Assembly (NCBI GenBank): GCA_028681335.1
Contig: JAQUIT010000003.1
Coordinates: 226,632 to 290,631 of the forward strand
Direction: 5' to 3'
Origin: Desulfuromonadaceae bacterium
GTDB taxonomy: Bacteria > Desulfobacterota > Desulfuromonadia > Geobacterales > Pseudopelobacteraceae
DNA: 64,000 nucleotides
The position numbers and the translations under genes are program-made. A model generated the notes under the pieces. That model searched no databases, was not told the origin of the DNA, and saw nothing but the letters and a program-made list of their open reading frames with translations. Numbering within the stretch: position 1 is the stretch's first letter; every line of letters starts with the position of its first letter. This document shows positions 35,416 through 43,262 of the stretch, in pieces.

Positions 35416-35678
35416 AAGAGAACCTCCGAAGCAAGCGGAATAGAATGGATAGGAATTTGCTGTGCCGGACGGGCAAAAAGACACCGAATATAAGTTCCGG
35501 AGTTTTGCCGGAACTGAACGTAATAGGATTGTTGCTGATGTCTGCAGCCTTAGAGTCTCTTTTTTACGAGAAACAAGGAGGAACGTGTCGTGACGAGGGG
35601 CATTCCCGTATTACAGTGCTAAAGGCGAGCAAACGTACGGTTTTGTTGTTTTGATTCGACCAGATAGCGTAAACGTTC

Positions 35679-36026
35679 TCACTCCTGCAGATACTGCCTG
35701 GCCCAGCTGCACATCATTTCCAGAATAGGATAGATGCTTTGCCCTTTCCCGGTAAGGGAATATTCCACCTTGGGCGGAACCTGGGGGTAGACCTCACGAC
35801 GCACCAGTCCGTCTGCCTCCAACTCACGCAACTGCTGGGTCAGCATTTTGCGGGTCGTGCCGGAAAACTGCCGCTGCAGATCGGAAAAGCGCATAGTCTG
35901 ATGCGCCAGGTGCCAGAGGATCGACGCCTTCCACTTTCCGCCGACTACCGCCAGAGTTACGTCTATGCCGCAAGTGTACGCTTTATCCCGATGGACCATG
36001 AGGTCGGCTGATGATTGTGGTTGCAT
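35679..36026 (-). CDS. HxlR family transcriptional regulator
   Basis: A 115-residue winged-helix regulator: TCGIDVTLAVVGGKWKASIL, FSDLQRQFSGTTRKMLTQQL in the recognition part, and DGLVRREVYPQVPPKVEYSL in the wing. An N-terminal cysteine (about residue 19) is typical of redox-sensing HxlR members. It is divergent from a flavoprotein gene, with a perfect palindrome between, so it probably controls itself and that gene. Confidence 0.93.
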   Translation of the reverse strand: MQPQSSADLMVHRDKAYTCGIDVTLAVVGGKWKASILWHLAHQTMRFSDLQRQFSGTTRKMLTQQLRELEADGLVRREVYPQVPPKVEYSLTGKGQSIYPILEMMCSWARQYLQE

Positions 36027-36063
36027 GATTCTTCTCCATCGCTGTTATGGTTCCTAAATAGAT

Positions 36064-36088
36064 ACTACGTACCAATTAAGTACGTAGT
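36064..36088. promoter_or_regulatory. Operator palindrome between HxlR and flavoprotein genes
   Basis: ACTACGTAC-N7-GTACGTAGT is a perfect 9-bp-arm inverted repeat in the divergent promoter region, the spacing and place expected for an HxlR dimer. Confidence 0.75.
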
Positions 36089-36168
36089 TGACTAAAGAAA
36101 TCCTATGGATGATGATAGCCCACACTATGTAAAAAAGACAGTCCTGATATGGCGGGGAGGAGAGTGAT

Positions 36169-36804
36169 ATGAAAGTAGTGGCATTCAACGGCAGTCCTAA
36201 CAGGGAAGGCAATACCTGGCATGCGCTGAAGATGGTGACGGCTGAGCTGGAGAGTGAGGGGATCGAAACCGAGATTGTGCATGTCGGCAACAAGGTGATC
36301 CGTGGCTGTATCGCCTGCGGTCAGTGCGTTAAAAACAGGAACGAGAAGTGTGTCCTGCCGGGAGACGAGGTAAACGAGTGGATCCAGAAGATGAAAACGG
36401 CAGACGGCATCATCCTCAGTTCTCCTGTTCACTATTCCGCTATCGCGGGAACCATGAAGTCATTTCTGGATCGTGCCTTCTATGTGACGGGTGTTAATGA
36501 CGGCATGCTGCGTCACAAGGTGGGGGCCTCGGTGGTTGCGGTGAGGCGCTCCGGCGGTGTACCGACCTTCGAGCAGCTGAACAATTTTATTAACTATGCG
36601 GAGATGCTTATGCCAGCCTCCAACTACTGGAATGTTATTCACGGCAGAAGCCCGGGTGAGGTCACGCAGGACACAGAAGGCGTGCAGATCATGCGGGTGC
36701 TTGGCAGAAACATGGCCTGGTTGATGAAACTGGTTGAACATGGTTCGGGTGCGGTGACTCCGCCGCCAAGAGAAGTAAAAACATATATGAACTTTATCCA
36801 CTGA
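36169..36804 (+). CDS. Flavodoxin-fold NAD(P)H-dependent FMN reductase / iron-sulphur flavoprotein
   Basis: A 211-residue protein with the FMN phosphate motif FNGSPNREGNTWHAL, a compact cysteine cluster CIACGQCVKNRNEKC (about 47-61) as in iron-sulphur flavoproteins, and SSPVHYSAIAGTMKSFLDRA, binding the flavin ring. It probably reduces FMN, quinones or O2/electrophiles. HxlR-linked oxidoreductases commonly answer electrophile stress. GGAGGAG precedes the ATG; a terminator follows. Confidence 0.92.
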   Translation: MKVVAFNGSPNREGNTWHALKMVTAELESEGIETEIVHVGNKVIRGCIACGQCVKNRNEKCVLPGDEVNEWIQKMKTADGIILSSPVHYSAIAGTMKSFLDRAFYVTGVNDGMLRHKVGASVVAVRRSGGVPTFEQLNNFINYAEMLMPASNYWNVIHGRSPGEVTQDTEGVQIMRVLGRNMAWLMKLVEHGSGAVTPPPREVKTYMNFIH

Positions 36805-36847
36805 AGGAGAAGGTGGCCGCGCAGAAGTCGCGGTAACCTCTAAATCT

Positions 36848-36889
36848 AAAAGGGGACAGGCTGATTATTATATAGCCTGTCCCCTTTTT
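36848..36889. terminator. Bidirectional terminator, REP-like
   Basis: AAAAGGGGACAGGCT pairs perfectly with AGCCTGTCCCCTTTT, with T or A runs at both sides. It serves the flavoprotein gene and the convergent ompW gene. Similar palindromes are widespread in bacterial genomes. Confidence 0.9.
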
Positions 36890-36911
36890 GTCTTATTCAG
36901 AAGATACTCGC

Positions 36912-37522
36912 CTAGAACCGGTAACCTACGCCGATACCGAACAGATTCGGGTTAAGGTCTAATGTGTACTTTGTGCCGGCAACGGTAATCTTCGTATCGG
37001 CTTTGACATATTTGTAGTCAAAGTTGAGATAGATATTCTCTTTGATCTTGACATCTACGCCAGCCTGGGCGGCCCAGCCAACACTGTTGTCTATATTGAA
37101 ATCAGGGGTGCCATCCAGGTTGGAGTTAAACGGCATTGTATAGTTAACCCCGACACCGACGTAGGGGCTAATCGTTTCACCTGCCAGCGGATGGAACTTA
37201 ACGGTGAAGGTGGGGGGAAGCAGCCAGGTTGAACCTACTTTATCGCCATCAAACTTGATATCATTTTTGGTGACTGCGAGGATCAGTTCGGTGGATAAAT
37301 TCTTCATGAAAAAGTATTCCAGGTCGAGCTCAGGAATAATGCTATCACTGACTGTTGGCTTTACCCCGTCGAGACGACTGTCAAAGGATTCATTCGGCGC
37401 GACATAGATGGCTCTTACGCGTACACCAAACTTCTTGTAATCCTCTTCAGCATGGACCATTGACGCCAAACCAAGAGACAACGCCACAAGCATTCCTGCA
37501 ACAGCAAACACGTTTTTTTCAT
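36912..37522 (-). CDS. ompW: OmpW family outer-membrane protein, start frameshifted
   Basis: An eight-stranded OmpW-like barrel: mature part about 180 residues from EEDYKKFGVRVRAIYVAP, with TWLLPPTFTVKFHPL and the C-terminal FGIGVGYRF. The natural start appears to be ATG 37522 behind AAGGGG, but it is followed by seven A and reads out of frame. One more A would give MKKNVFAVAGMLVALSLGLA, a good signal peptide continuous with the barrel. As given, the frame continues upstream to a start at 37586 without signal-like sequence. Either a base is missing, or expression depends on slippage at the A tract. Confidence 0.8.
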
Positions 37523-37549
37523 CTTCGTTTCCCCTTACCGACTTGTATT

Positions 37550-37569
37550 TTTGAGGGAGATCCCTCAAA
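37550..37569. promoter_or_regulatory. Palindrome in the ompW leader
   Basis: TTTGAGGGA-GA-TCCCTCAAA is a perfect 9-bp inverted repeat about 28 bases upstream of the ompW ATG, so an operator or an RNA hairpin near the ribosome binding site. Confidence 0.55.
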
Positions 37570-37646
37570 TGCGAAATGTATTTCAAAAAGAGATAAAGCA
37601 GACCTTGTTCATCCTTATACGGGTAAAATGACTAAAGTCAAGAAAT

Positions 37647-37674
37647 AAAAAAAACCTTATAAATAGTTATAAGG
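37647..37674 (-). terminator. Minus-strand terminator-like hairpin upstream of ompW
   Basis: On the minus strand CCTTATAA-CTAT-TTATAAGG is followed by eight T. It lies about 130 bases before the ompW start codon, so it may be an attenuator or the end of a small RNA. Confidence 0.5.
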
Positions 37675-37981
37675 CTATATCCAAGTATATAGATTTGTGT
37701 ATAAAAACGGTGTGTACTTACTCAGACTCAATAAATAAACAACAGGCCCACTGACCAGAAGTGACTGATAAGAGGGCCTGTGCTATGTGAGAATATTTTA
37801 TAACTTATACATGGACGCTAACAATATAACGTCAAAATTTAAATACCACCTTCGGAATGGGAATAATGGCAATCCTTTTGACATTTATTAAAAGCAGTGA
37901 AATAGTGCACAAAATACCAACGTGCCCATATCAGTCCACCATGACTTTAGAGAGTGGCCAATGCCATCTATCAGGAATAGT

Positions 37982-39610
37982 ATGCTCCCAGAGATGAAAC
38001 CAACGCTTAAATACGGGATTTTCATTCTCGGCATGGCATGCGCAATCTTCGGCGTTATTCTCGTCAGCGTGCTCGGTTCCTGGCTAAGTCTGGAGCCGCA
38101 AGAGCAGGTTTTCCTGCTGGGTCTGACGGATAAAATAATCCCGTTTCCGATCATGGGAGCTTTTGTCCTCTTCCTGGTCATCGGCGGCATGGTCAGCCTG
38201 TTGTTCCGCTATTATATCATTCCAATCATGAGGATAGCAGAGTCGACCCAACTGATCGCCCTTGCCAACGTCAACCACAGGGTCCCTGAGATCGGCGCGC
38301 GTGAGGTTGTGCACCTTGCCCGGACAATCAACGCCTCGGCGGATGCCTATGAAAAACTGCAGCAGGAGGTCGAAAGCGCCATCTACAATGCCAGGGCGGA
38401 GCTTCTTGAGGAGCGCAATCGTTTCGCAGTGCTGATGTCGGAACTGCCGGCCGGGGTACTGGTCTGTAATATCCACGGTCAGATTCTCCTCTACAACAAA
38501 CAGGCCCAGATGCTTTTTGATGCGTCAGACCACAAGCTGGTCACCGGAACTGTTGGACGGGGTGGCTGGATCGGTCTGGGACGATCCCTGTTCGGGGTGG
38601 TGCCGCGAAAGCAGGTAACTGACGGCCTCGAGCGGTTGCAGGTAGCGGTTGATGCAGGGGAGGCCGACCCTGTCACACGTTTTATAGCAACCCTCGAAGA
38701 TGAACGTACCTTGAGTATCTCCATGGCGCCGGTATTCAGTTTTCATTGCGATCAGCATGATGAATGTTTGCAGTGCGAACGCCGCCGTATATCAGGTCTG
38801 GTCCTTATTATAGACGACACAAATTCCGGGAGTGACCTGACCGCAGCTGCTGAACCGGTAACATCTTCAGATCCGGCTGGAGTGGAAGCAAATGGTCAGT
38901 TTGCTGAGGAGAGTCTTCCTGAGCGGGACGTTTTGGTGCCGACAAGTGGTTCCCGGCCGGTATTCTATGAATTTGATCTGTTCCATAACCGCGCATCCGA
39001 TGAATTGGGGGAAGAGTCATTGCGGCGGCTCACTTACGTGGCGTTTGACACCGAGACCACCGGGCTTGAACCAACGCGGGGTGACGAGATCATCCAACTT
39101 GGCGCGGTGCGTATCGTTAACGGCAAGATCATACCGGGAGAGATAATCGATCAACTGATCGACCCGCAGCGGTCAATCCCTGAGGCTTCAATGGCGATTC
39201 ACGGCATTACGCGCTTAATGGTAGCAAACCAGCCGACCATTGGTCAGGTACTGCCTCATTTTCACCGTTTTGCCGAAGGCGCTGTCCTGGTCGCCCATAA
39301 CGCAGCTTTTGACATGCGCTGCCTGCAGCTCAAGGAGGCTCAGGCCGGTGTGAAATTCACCAATCCGGTGCTGGATACACTGCTTCTTTCCTCCATAATT
39401 CACCCCCATCAACAGTCCCACTCGCTCGACGAAATCGCCGCGAGACTCAACCTGACAAATATAGGTCGTCATACCGCACTCGGCGATGCCATCGTAACGG
39501 CAGAAGTTCTGCTTAAATTGATCCCGCTTCTGGAGACGAAGGGGATCATAACCCTTAATGACGCCCTGAAGGCATCGACACGCTCACCCTTTGCCAGAAT
39601 GAACTATTGA
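37982..39610 (+). CDS. Membrane HAMP-PAS protein with DnaQ-type 3'-5' exonuclease domain
   Basis: About 542 residues from ATG 37982 (AGGA six bases upstream; ATG 37961 is an alternative). Order: two N-terminal membrane segments (about 13-35 and 58-82), a HAMP-like helix, a PAS-like domain (about 145-280, VLMSELPAGVLVCNIHGQIL), a linker, and a DEDDh exonuclease (about 350-525). All exonuclease residues are visible: FDTETTGLE, HNAAFDMRCL, and GRHTALGDAIVTAEVL. Such sensor-exonuclease fusions are known but unexplained. It could degrade nucleic acid or nucleotide signals in response to a redox or ligand cue. The next gene is a dehydratase. Confidence 0.85.
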   Translation: MLPEMKPTLKYGIFILGMACAIFGVILVSVLGSWLSLEPQEQVFLLGLTDKIIPFPIMGAFVLFLVIGGMVSLLFRYYIIPIMRIAESTQLIALANVNHRVPEIGAREVVHLARTINASADAYEKLQQEVESAIYNARAELLEERNRFAVLMSELPAGVLVCNIHGQILLYNKQAQMLFDASDHKLVTGTVGRGGWIGLGRSLFGVVPRKQVTDGLERLQVAVDAGEADPVTRFIATLEDERTLSISMAPVFSFHCDQHDECLQCERRRISGLVLIIDDTNSGSDLTAAAEPVTSSDPAGVEANGQFAEESLPERDVLVPTSGSRPVFYEFDLFHNRASDELGEESLRRLTYVAFDTETTGLEPTRGDEIIQLGAVRIVNGKIIPGEIIDQLIDPQRSIPEASMAIHGITRLMVANQPTIGQVLPHFHRFAEGAVLVAHNAAFDMRCLQLKEAQAGVKFTNPVLDTLLLSSIIHPHQQSHSLDEIAARLNLTNIGRHTALGDAIVTAEVLLKLIPLLETKGIITLNDALKASTRSPFARMNY

Positions 39611-39693
39611 TCCTGTCCAGCGGCTTGCTTCAACAAACTGACTATCATCATCAACAGATGATACTGATAACCATCGTGTGAGGAACAACACCT

Positions 39694-40575
39694 ATGGAAA
39701 AGATTGACCTGGATTACCTGCGGATGTGGATTGGAAAATCGCGCCGTGACGAAGACGTGATATCATGCCGCCACGCCCGGCTGTTGGCTGCCACGCTGGA
39801 TTATCCGGCCCCGGAGAAAATCATCGCTGGAGAGATCCTTCCGCCGTTATGGCACTGGACCTTTTTTCTTGAGGGTGTGCCTACTCAGGAACTCGGCAAC
39901 GATGGACATCCGGCACGAGGCGGGTTCATGCCGCCGGTTGCACTGCCCAATCGCATGTGGGCCGGAGGCCGTGTGTCTTTTCTTTCGCCGGTATGCATCG
40001 GTGCAACCGTCCATAAACAGTCAAGCATTTTGAGCGTGGACCATAAAGTGGGGAAATCCGGAGATCTGGTTTTCGTGACGGTACTTCACGAACTGATGTC
40101 AGCGCAGGGTGACCTGTTGATCCGGGAAGAGCAAGACCTCGTCTACAAGGGGTCTGCTCCGCATGGACAACAATCCACCTCTGCCCCGGCGGCTGCCATT
40201 TCCTCTCAATTTACCAGGAAATATACCCCGACTTCCACGACCCTGTTCCGCTATTCGGCGCTGACCTTCAACGGTCATCGTATTCACTACGATGTTGATT
40301 ATTGCCGTGAAAGGGAAGGGTACCAGAATCTGGTAATTCACGGGCCGCTCAATGCCACCATGCTGGCCGGTTATGCGGAAGAGATCAGTGGCTGTCGCTT
40401 AAGCAGCTTTAGCTACCGCGGCCTCTCTCCAGCATTACTTGGAAATTCTATTACCATCCATGCTGACATTCTGGACGGTTGTATCACTCTTAATGCGGTT
40501 TTGGATGATGGTGCGATATGTATGCGGGCAGAGGCTTTCACCGAGCAGGGAAGCAGGTTACGTCCGAATGAGTGA
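39694..40575 (+). CDS. MaoC-like / mesaconyl-CoA hydratase-type hot-dog protein
   Basis: A 293-residue double hot-dog protein of the FAS1-like dehydratase (mesaconyl-C4-CoA hydratase) type. The N-terminal half has LPPLWHWTFFLEGVPTQELG and GRVSFLSPVCIG; the C-terminal half has the hydratase-like LFRYSALTFNGHRIHYD and LVIHGPLNATMLA, where Asn/His act on enoyl-CoA in the family. The substrate is probably a CoA thioester but not identifiable. Position behind the exonuclease is not informative. Confidence 0.8.
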   Translation: MEKIDLDYLRMWIGKSRRDEDVISCRHARLLAATLDYPAPEKIIAGEILPPLWHWTFFLEGVPTQELGNDGHPARGGFMPPVALPNRMWAGGRVSFLSPVCIGATVHKQSSILSVDHKVGKSGDLVFVTVLHELMSAQGDLLIREEQDLVYKGSAPHGQQSTSAPAAAISSQFTRKYTPTSTTLFRYSALTFNGHRIHYDVDYCREREGYQNLVIHGPLNATMLAGYAEEISGCRLSSFSYRGLSPALLGNSITIHADILDGCITLNAVLDDGAICMRAEAFTEQGSRLRPNE

Positions 40576-40637
40576 AAGAGGAGGCGTGTCACCAGAAAAC
40601 AAGTGCGGGCTTCGAAGGTGCATGTTTTGAGATATCA

Positions 40638-40677
40638 CAAACAAAAGGCAATCGATTGATCGCCTTTTGTTTGCAGT
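40638..40677. terminator. Terminator between the dehydratase and lipoprotein genes
   Basis: CAAACAAAAGGC and GCCTTTTGTTTG are perfect 12-bp inverted arms with T-rich and A-rich flanks, usable from both convergent genes. Confidence 0.85.
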
Positions 40678-40735
40678 TTCCTTCCCGGGCGCAGTCTCTT
40701 CAACATAACGCAGCCCAGGGAAGACGCCTTTTATA

Positions 40736-40960
40736 TTATTTTACCGATTTCTTGATTTTATCCCCGGCTTCTTCGACCTTCTCACCTGTTTTTTCTACCG
40801 CTTTATCAAGCTGTTGGCCGGTCTTTTCTACAGCATTGTCTATTCCCTTGCCGGCTTTCTCCATTGGCCCTTCTTTTTTGCAGCCGTACGCTCCGGCTAT
40901 AAACAAGCCAACTACCATTGCTGCAATAACATTTCTGCTGATTTTAGTTACGTTCATCAT
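40736..40960 (-). CDS. Small repetitive lipoprotein
   Basis: A 74-residue protein starting at ATG 40960 behind AAGGAG. The signal peptide ends in a lipobox AYGC (C27). The mature part is a run of amphipathic, charged repeats (EKAGKGIDNAVEKTGQQLDK and EKTGEKVEEAGDKI), resembling LEA-like, entericidin-type or YtxH-like stress proteins. It is expected to be anchored in the periplasm or outer membrane. Its promoter is a sigma-54 type (41008-41023) with the shared upstream palindrome. Confidence 0.8.
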   Translation of the reverse strand: MMNVTKISRNVIAAMVVGLFIAGAYGCKKEGPMEKAGKGIDNAVEKTGQQLDKAVEKTGEKVEEAGDKIKKSVK

Positions 40961-41007
40961 GGTGATTCTCCTTTTTGTGGTGCTCATCTCAAGCGTTGTC
41001 ATATAAA

Positions 41008-41023
41008 AGCAACAAGAGTGCCG
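41008..41023 (-). promoter_or_regulatory. Sigma-54 promoter of the small lipoprotein gene
   Basis: On the minus strand CGGCACTCTTGTTGCT: GG and GC are twelve bases apart as in TGGCAC-N5-TTGCW. The transcript would start about 35 bases before the ATG. The upstream palindrome centre is 136.5 bases away. Confidence 0.7.
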
Positions 41024-41136
41024 AAAAAACAATTCAGTCAAATTGGTCGTAACGGCCTGATTACACGGTCTAATCTTAAAAAATGCTTGGGAGATGGTGT
41101 GAAGATAGACAGCAAAATCCGTCATGTTTAACATAA

Positions 41137-41152
41137 CCGTCATATATAAAGG
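41137..41152. promoter_or_regulatory. Upstream activator-like palindrome, copy 1
   Basis: Read on the minus strand CCTTTATATATGACGG, related to CTGTCATATATGACAG (60752-60767). It lies 136.5 bases from the lipoprotein promoter and about 190 bases from the divergent DUF4105 promoter, so one site may serve both. Confidence 0.55.
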
Positions 41153-41319
41153 ATTGCTCTGAGACTAAAACTGCGGGTGATACTTTTTTACAATCAGGTG
41201 CGAATGTTGCTTCATGGTTGCTCTCTCGTCAGTCTTTTCCACGTCTGAATCACTCTTGTTGAGTGGGATTATAACCGCTGTTTCAGTACGGCACCGGAAT
41301 ATATTGACGCGGTCTTCTC

Positions 41320-41335
41320 TGGCACTCTATTTGCT
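41320..41335 (+). promoter_or_regulatory. Sigma-54 promoter of the DUF4105 gene
   Basis: TGGCACTCTATTTGCT is a near-perfect TGGCAC-N5-TTGCT, about 43 bases before the start codon. No copy of the palindrome is found at the usual 137-base distance; the nearest is at 41137-41152. Confidence 0.75.
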
Positions 41336-41377
41336 CACGACCTTCGTAGTAAAATTTGAGCTTAAGAGAATGTGTGT

Positions 41378-42373
41378 ATGACGTTACGATTCATATGGTT
41401 CAAAAAAAACTTTATTCGGTTCTTCCTCCTGGCGATGGCTGGGTGGGGTTCCCTTGCTATCCTGTATTCTAATTTACCCGCACCTCTGCGCCCCTGGACC
41501 GCCTCAATCTTCGGCCTTGGCAGTCTCGTTGCAATTTTCGGCAGGTACAGCAGTCTGCGGTCCCGAATGGGTTTTCTGGTTGTGTTCGCGGCCGTTCTCG
41601 TCTGGTGGCTGTTCATGTCGCCATCAAACAGCAGGAACTGGCAGCCTGATGTGGCCGTTCTTCCCTGGGCAGAGTTCCGGGGGGCCACCGTCATCATTCA
41701 CAACATCCGCAACTGCGACTACCGGAGTGAAACCGACTATACCGTCCGCTACTACGACAGAACCTTTGATATGTCAACGTTGAAGAGTGTTGACCTCGTC
41801 CTGGTCCACTGGGGAATTCCCTCCATCGCCCACACCATGCTCAGTTTCGAATTTGAAGGCGGTGGGGTTGTAACCTTTTCTGTCGAAACCCGTAAGGAAA
41901 TTGGCGAAGATTACTCCAATTTCAAGGGGTTTTTCAGGCAGTATGAACTGACCTATGTAGTTGCCGATGAACGTGACCTGGTCGGGTTGCGGGTCAATTA
42001 CCGTCATGAACAGGTCTACCTGTACCGTCTCCATGAGTCTGCAGATCTTGCCAGGAGTGTCTTTCTGGATTATCTGCAGACGGTAAACTCGCTGAAGGAG
42101 AAACCTCAATGGTACAATGCCCTCACAGACAACTGCACGACCAGCTTCCGCATCAGTAAGGCACCGTATAATCCGGATACCATCCTCGACTGGCGGCTTA
42201 TTGCCAATGGCTTCATCGACGAAATGCTCTACGAGAGAGGGGCCATTGACACAAGCATGCCGTTCTCTGAACTGAAAAAATTGAGCCTCATCAACGAACG
42301 GGCTAAAGGAATCGACAAATCCCCGGACTTTTCAAAACTCATCCGTACCGGGCTACCCGGAATGGGACAATAG
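41378..42373 (+). CDS. DUF4105 membrane/periplasmic protein
   Basis: A 331-residue protein from ATG 41378. Two or three hydrophobic segments near the N-terminus (about 10-75) anchor it; the remainder is the DUF4105 (Lnb-type N-terminal) domain, with WAEFRGATVIIHNIRNCDYR, VLVHWGIPSIAHTMLSFEF, and the conserved YNALTDNCTTSFR with a cysteine typical of this papain-like family. It probably acts in the periplasm on envelope lipids or peptides; the reaction is not known. A sigma-54 promoter precedes it. Confidence 0.85.
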   Translation: MTLRFIWFKKNFIRFFLLAMAGWGSLAILYSNLPAPLRPWTASIFGLGSLVAIFGRYSSLRSRMGFLVVFAAVLVWWLFMSPSNSRNWQPDVAVLPWAEFRGATVIIHNIRNCDYRSETDYTVRYYDRTFDMSTLKSVDLVLVHWGIPSIAHTMLSFEFEGGGVVTFSVETRKEIGEDYSNFKGFFRQYELTYVVADERDLVGLRVNYRHEQVYLYRLHESADLARSVFLDYLQTVNSLKEKPQWYNALTDNCTTSFRISKAPYNPDTILDWRLIANGFIDEMLYERGAIDTSMPFSELKKLSLINERAKGIDKSPDFSKLIRTGLPGMGQ

Positions 42374-42377
42374 CACT

Positions 42378-42393
42378 CCGTCATATATGGCAG
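42378..42393. promoter_or_regulatory. Upstream activator-like palindrome, copy 2
   Basis: CCGTCATATATGGCAG, matching copy 4 (60752-60767) at 14 of 16 positions. Its centre is 136.5 bases upstream of the end of the sigma-54 box at 42507-42522. Confidence 0.65.
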
Positions 42394-42506
42394 TTATGTA
42401 AAACCTGACGGTTTTACGGTGATAACTTTTCCCGCCATAGCACCCACCCACGTCTTTTCTTTCATATAAACAGCCCTTTATACCTTTAAAATCCCCAGAC
42501 GGTATC

Positions 42507-42522
42507 TGGCATGTTAGTTGCG
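42507..42522 (+). promoter_or_regulatory. Sigma-54 promoter of the 42595-43421 gene group
   Basis: TGGCATGTTAGTTGCG fits TGGCAC-N5-TTGC with correct GG-GC spacing. Ten of the sixteen bases, GTTAGTTGCG, are identical to the promoter at 60621-60636. Confidence 0.75.
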
Positions 42523-42594
42523 TTGTGTCTTAGAGACAGAAGATGAAGATCTGCCGTATCAGGCTATGACACCACGTTGCATAAGGATTTAGCC

Positions 42595-42978
42595 ATGAAC
42601 AGCAACATTGTAATCATTGCGCTCCTCCAGTTTACGCTCCTCTGTACCCCCTTGGTTTTACAGGCCGCAGCCCTGGACCAAGACGAAGATCCTGACCAGC
42701 GATGGGTATGCAAGGAGCTGTGCCGGGTCAGCAACAAACAAAAAAATTCCTTGCAGGTAAAGAGCCAACGGATGATACCGCCACTGGACCTGATACAGAA
42801 CAGTGCTCAACTTCAGCAAGGAGAACTGCTTCAGGAGTTGCTTGCCCCTGAGGTCGTTAGTCATGTTTCAATGCAACAGGGTGGTAACGAGGTGGGGGCG
42901 GGAAAATACCGTCATGACACCGCTCGGCAGGAGGACAGGTTGTTAAAAGAGTTCACTGCAGCAACATCACTACCGTAA
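42595..42978 (+). CDS. Small secreted protein, unrecognised
   Basis: A 127-residue protein from ATG 42595 (ATAAGGA upstream). An N-terminal signal peptide (about 1-25, IVIIALLQFTLLCTPLVLQA) is followed by a hydrophilic mature part with two close cysteines (VCKELC) and many Gln and Leu residues. No family was recognised. It is the first gene after a sigma-54 promoter and probably shares a transcript with the two small genes that follow. Confidence 0.65.
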   Translation: MNSNIVIIALLQFTLLCTPLVLQAAALDQDEDPDQRWVCKELCRVSNKQKNSLQVKSQRMIPPLDLIQNSAQLQQGELLQELLAPEVVSHVSMQQGGNEVGAGKYRHDTARQEDRLLKEFTAATSLP

Positions 42979-43034
42979 AAAATCACAGGCAGGAACGGTC
43001 TTCTGGACAAGGGGCCCGGCAAGGAGGCAACAAC

Positions 43035-43199
43035 ATGTCTTTCATACTATATCTTATCGGTTTTGCTTTTGTTATCGGCGGCATTGCATGGGCTCTTGTT
43101 GTCGCAAAGATAAGCACCGTCTATGTGATGATTGCCGTTGTCATTCTCATCGGCATTGCTATTTTGAGTGGAGTGACCCGTACCCGCATGAAGGACTGA
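43035..43199 (+). CDS. Small two-helix membrane protein, 54 residues
   Basis: ATG 43035 is preceded by AAGGAGG. The product has two hydrophobic helices (about 3-24 and 28-46: ILYLIGFAFVIGGIAWALVV, then STVYVMIAVVILIGIAILSG) and a short basic tail (TRTRMKD). Its size and shape resemble Pmp3/YqaE-type or other small stress-induced membrane proteins, but the sequence is not diagnostic. It lies between the secreted protein and a small lipoprotein. Confidence 0.65.
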   Translation: MSFILYLIGFAFVIGGIAWALVVAKISTVYVMIAVVILIGIAILSGVTRTRMKD

Positions 43200-43262
43200 T
43201 TAGTCAAAAAAAGATCGCGTAACAAGTCGCAGGTAACCGTTAACGTGAAAGGAGTGAGGAAA

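Larger units (their letters stand above)
37523..37981. other. Intergenic region with several hairpins
   Basis: Between ompW (minus) and the HAMP-PAS-DnaQ gene (plus). It holds the palindrome at 37550-37569, a minus-strand terminator-like hairpin at 37647-37674, and a further hairpin (CAGGCCC 37743-37749 with GGGCCTG 37774-37780) followed on the minus strand by TTGTTTATTTATT. The two latter could end short minus-strand transcripts within the ompW leader. No gene is seen. Confidence 0.5.
40961..41377. other. Divergent sigma-54 regulatory region
   Basis: Between the small lipoprotein gene (minus) and the DUF4105 gene (plus). It holds two oppositely oriented -24/-12 promoters and one upstream palindrome between them, at 41137-41152. 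No gene is seen. Confidence 0.6.

Noticed and set aside
37743..37780. Riboswitch upstream of the HAMP-PAS-DnaQ gene
   Set aside because: Only one simple stem is visible, without any conserved riboswitch core that I recognise.
40572..41006. 144-codon plus-strand frame opposite the small lipoprotein
   Set aside because: It is the antisense shadow of the lipoprotein gene and runs through a terminator hairpin.
41183..41205. Possible activator palindrome at the standard distance from the DUF4105 promoter
   Set aside because: The sequence at the expected position matches the motif at no more than about 8 of 16 bases, as expected by chance.
42561..42580. Second sigma-54-like box TGACACCACGTTGCA upstream of 42595
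   Set aside because: The GG is GA and the spacing is one base short; the box at 42507-42522 fits much better.
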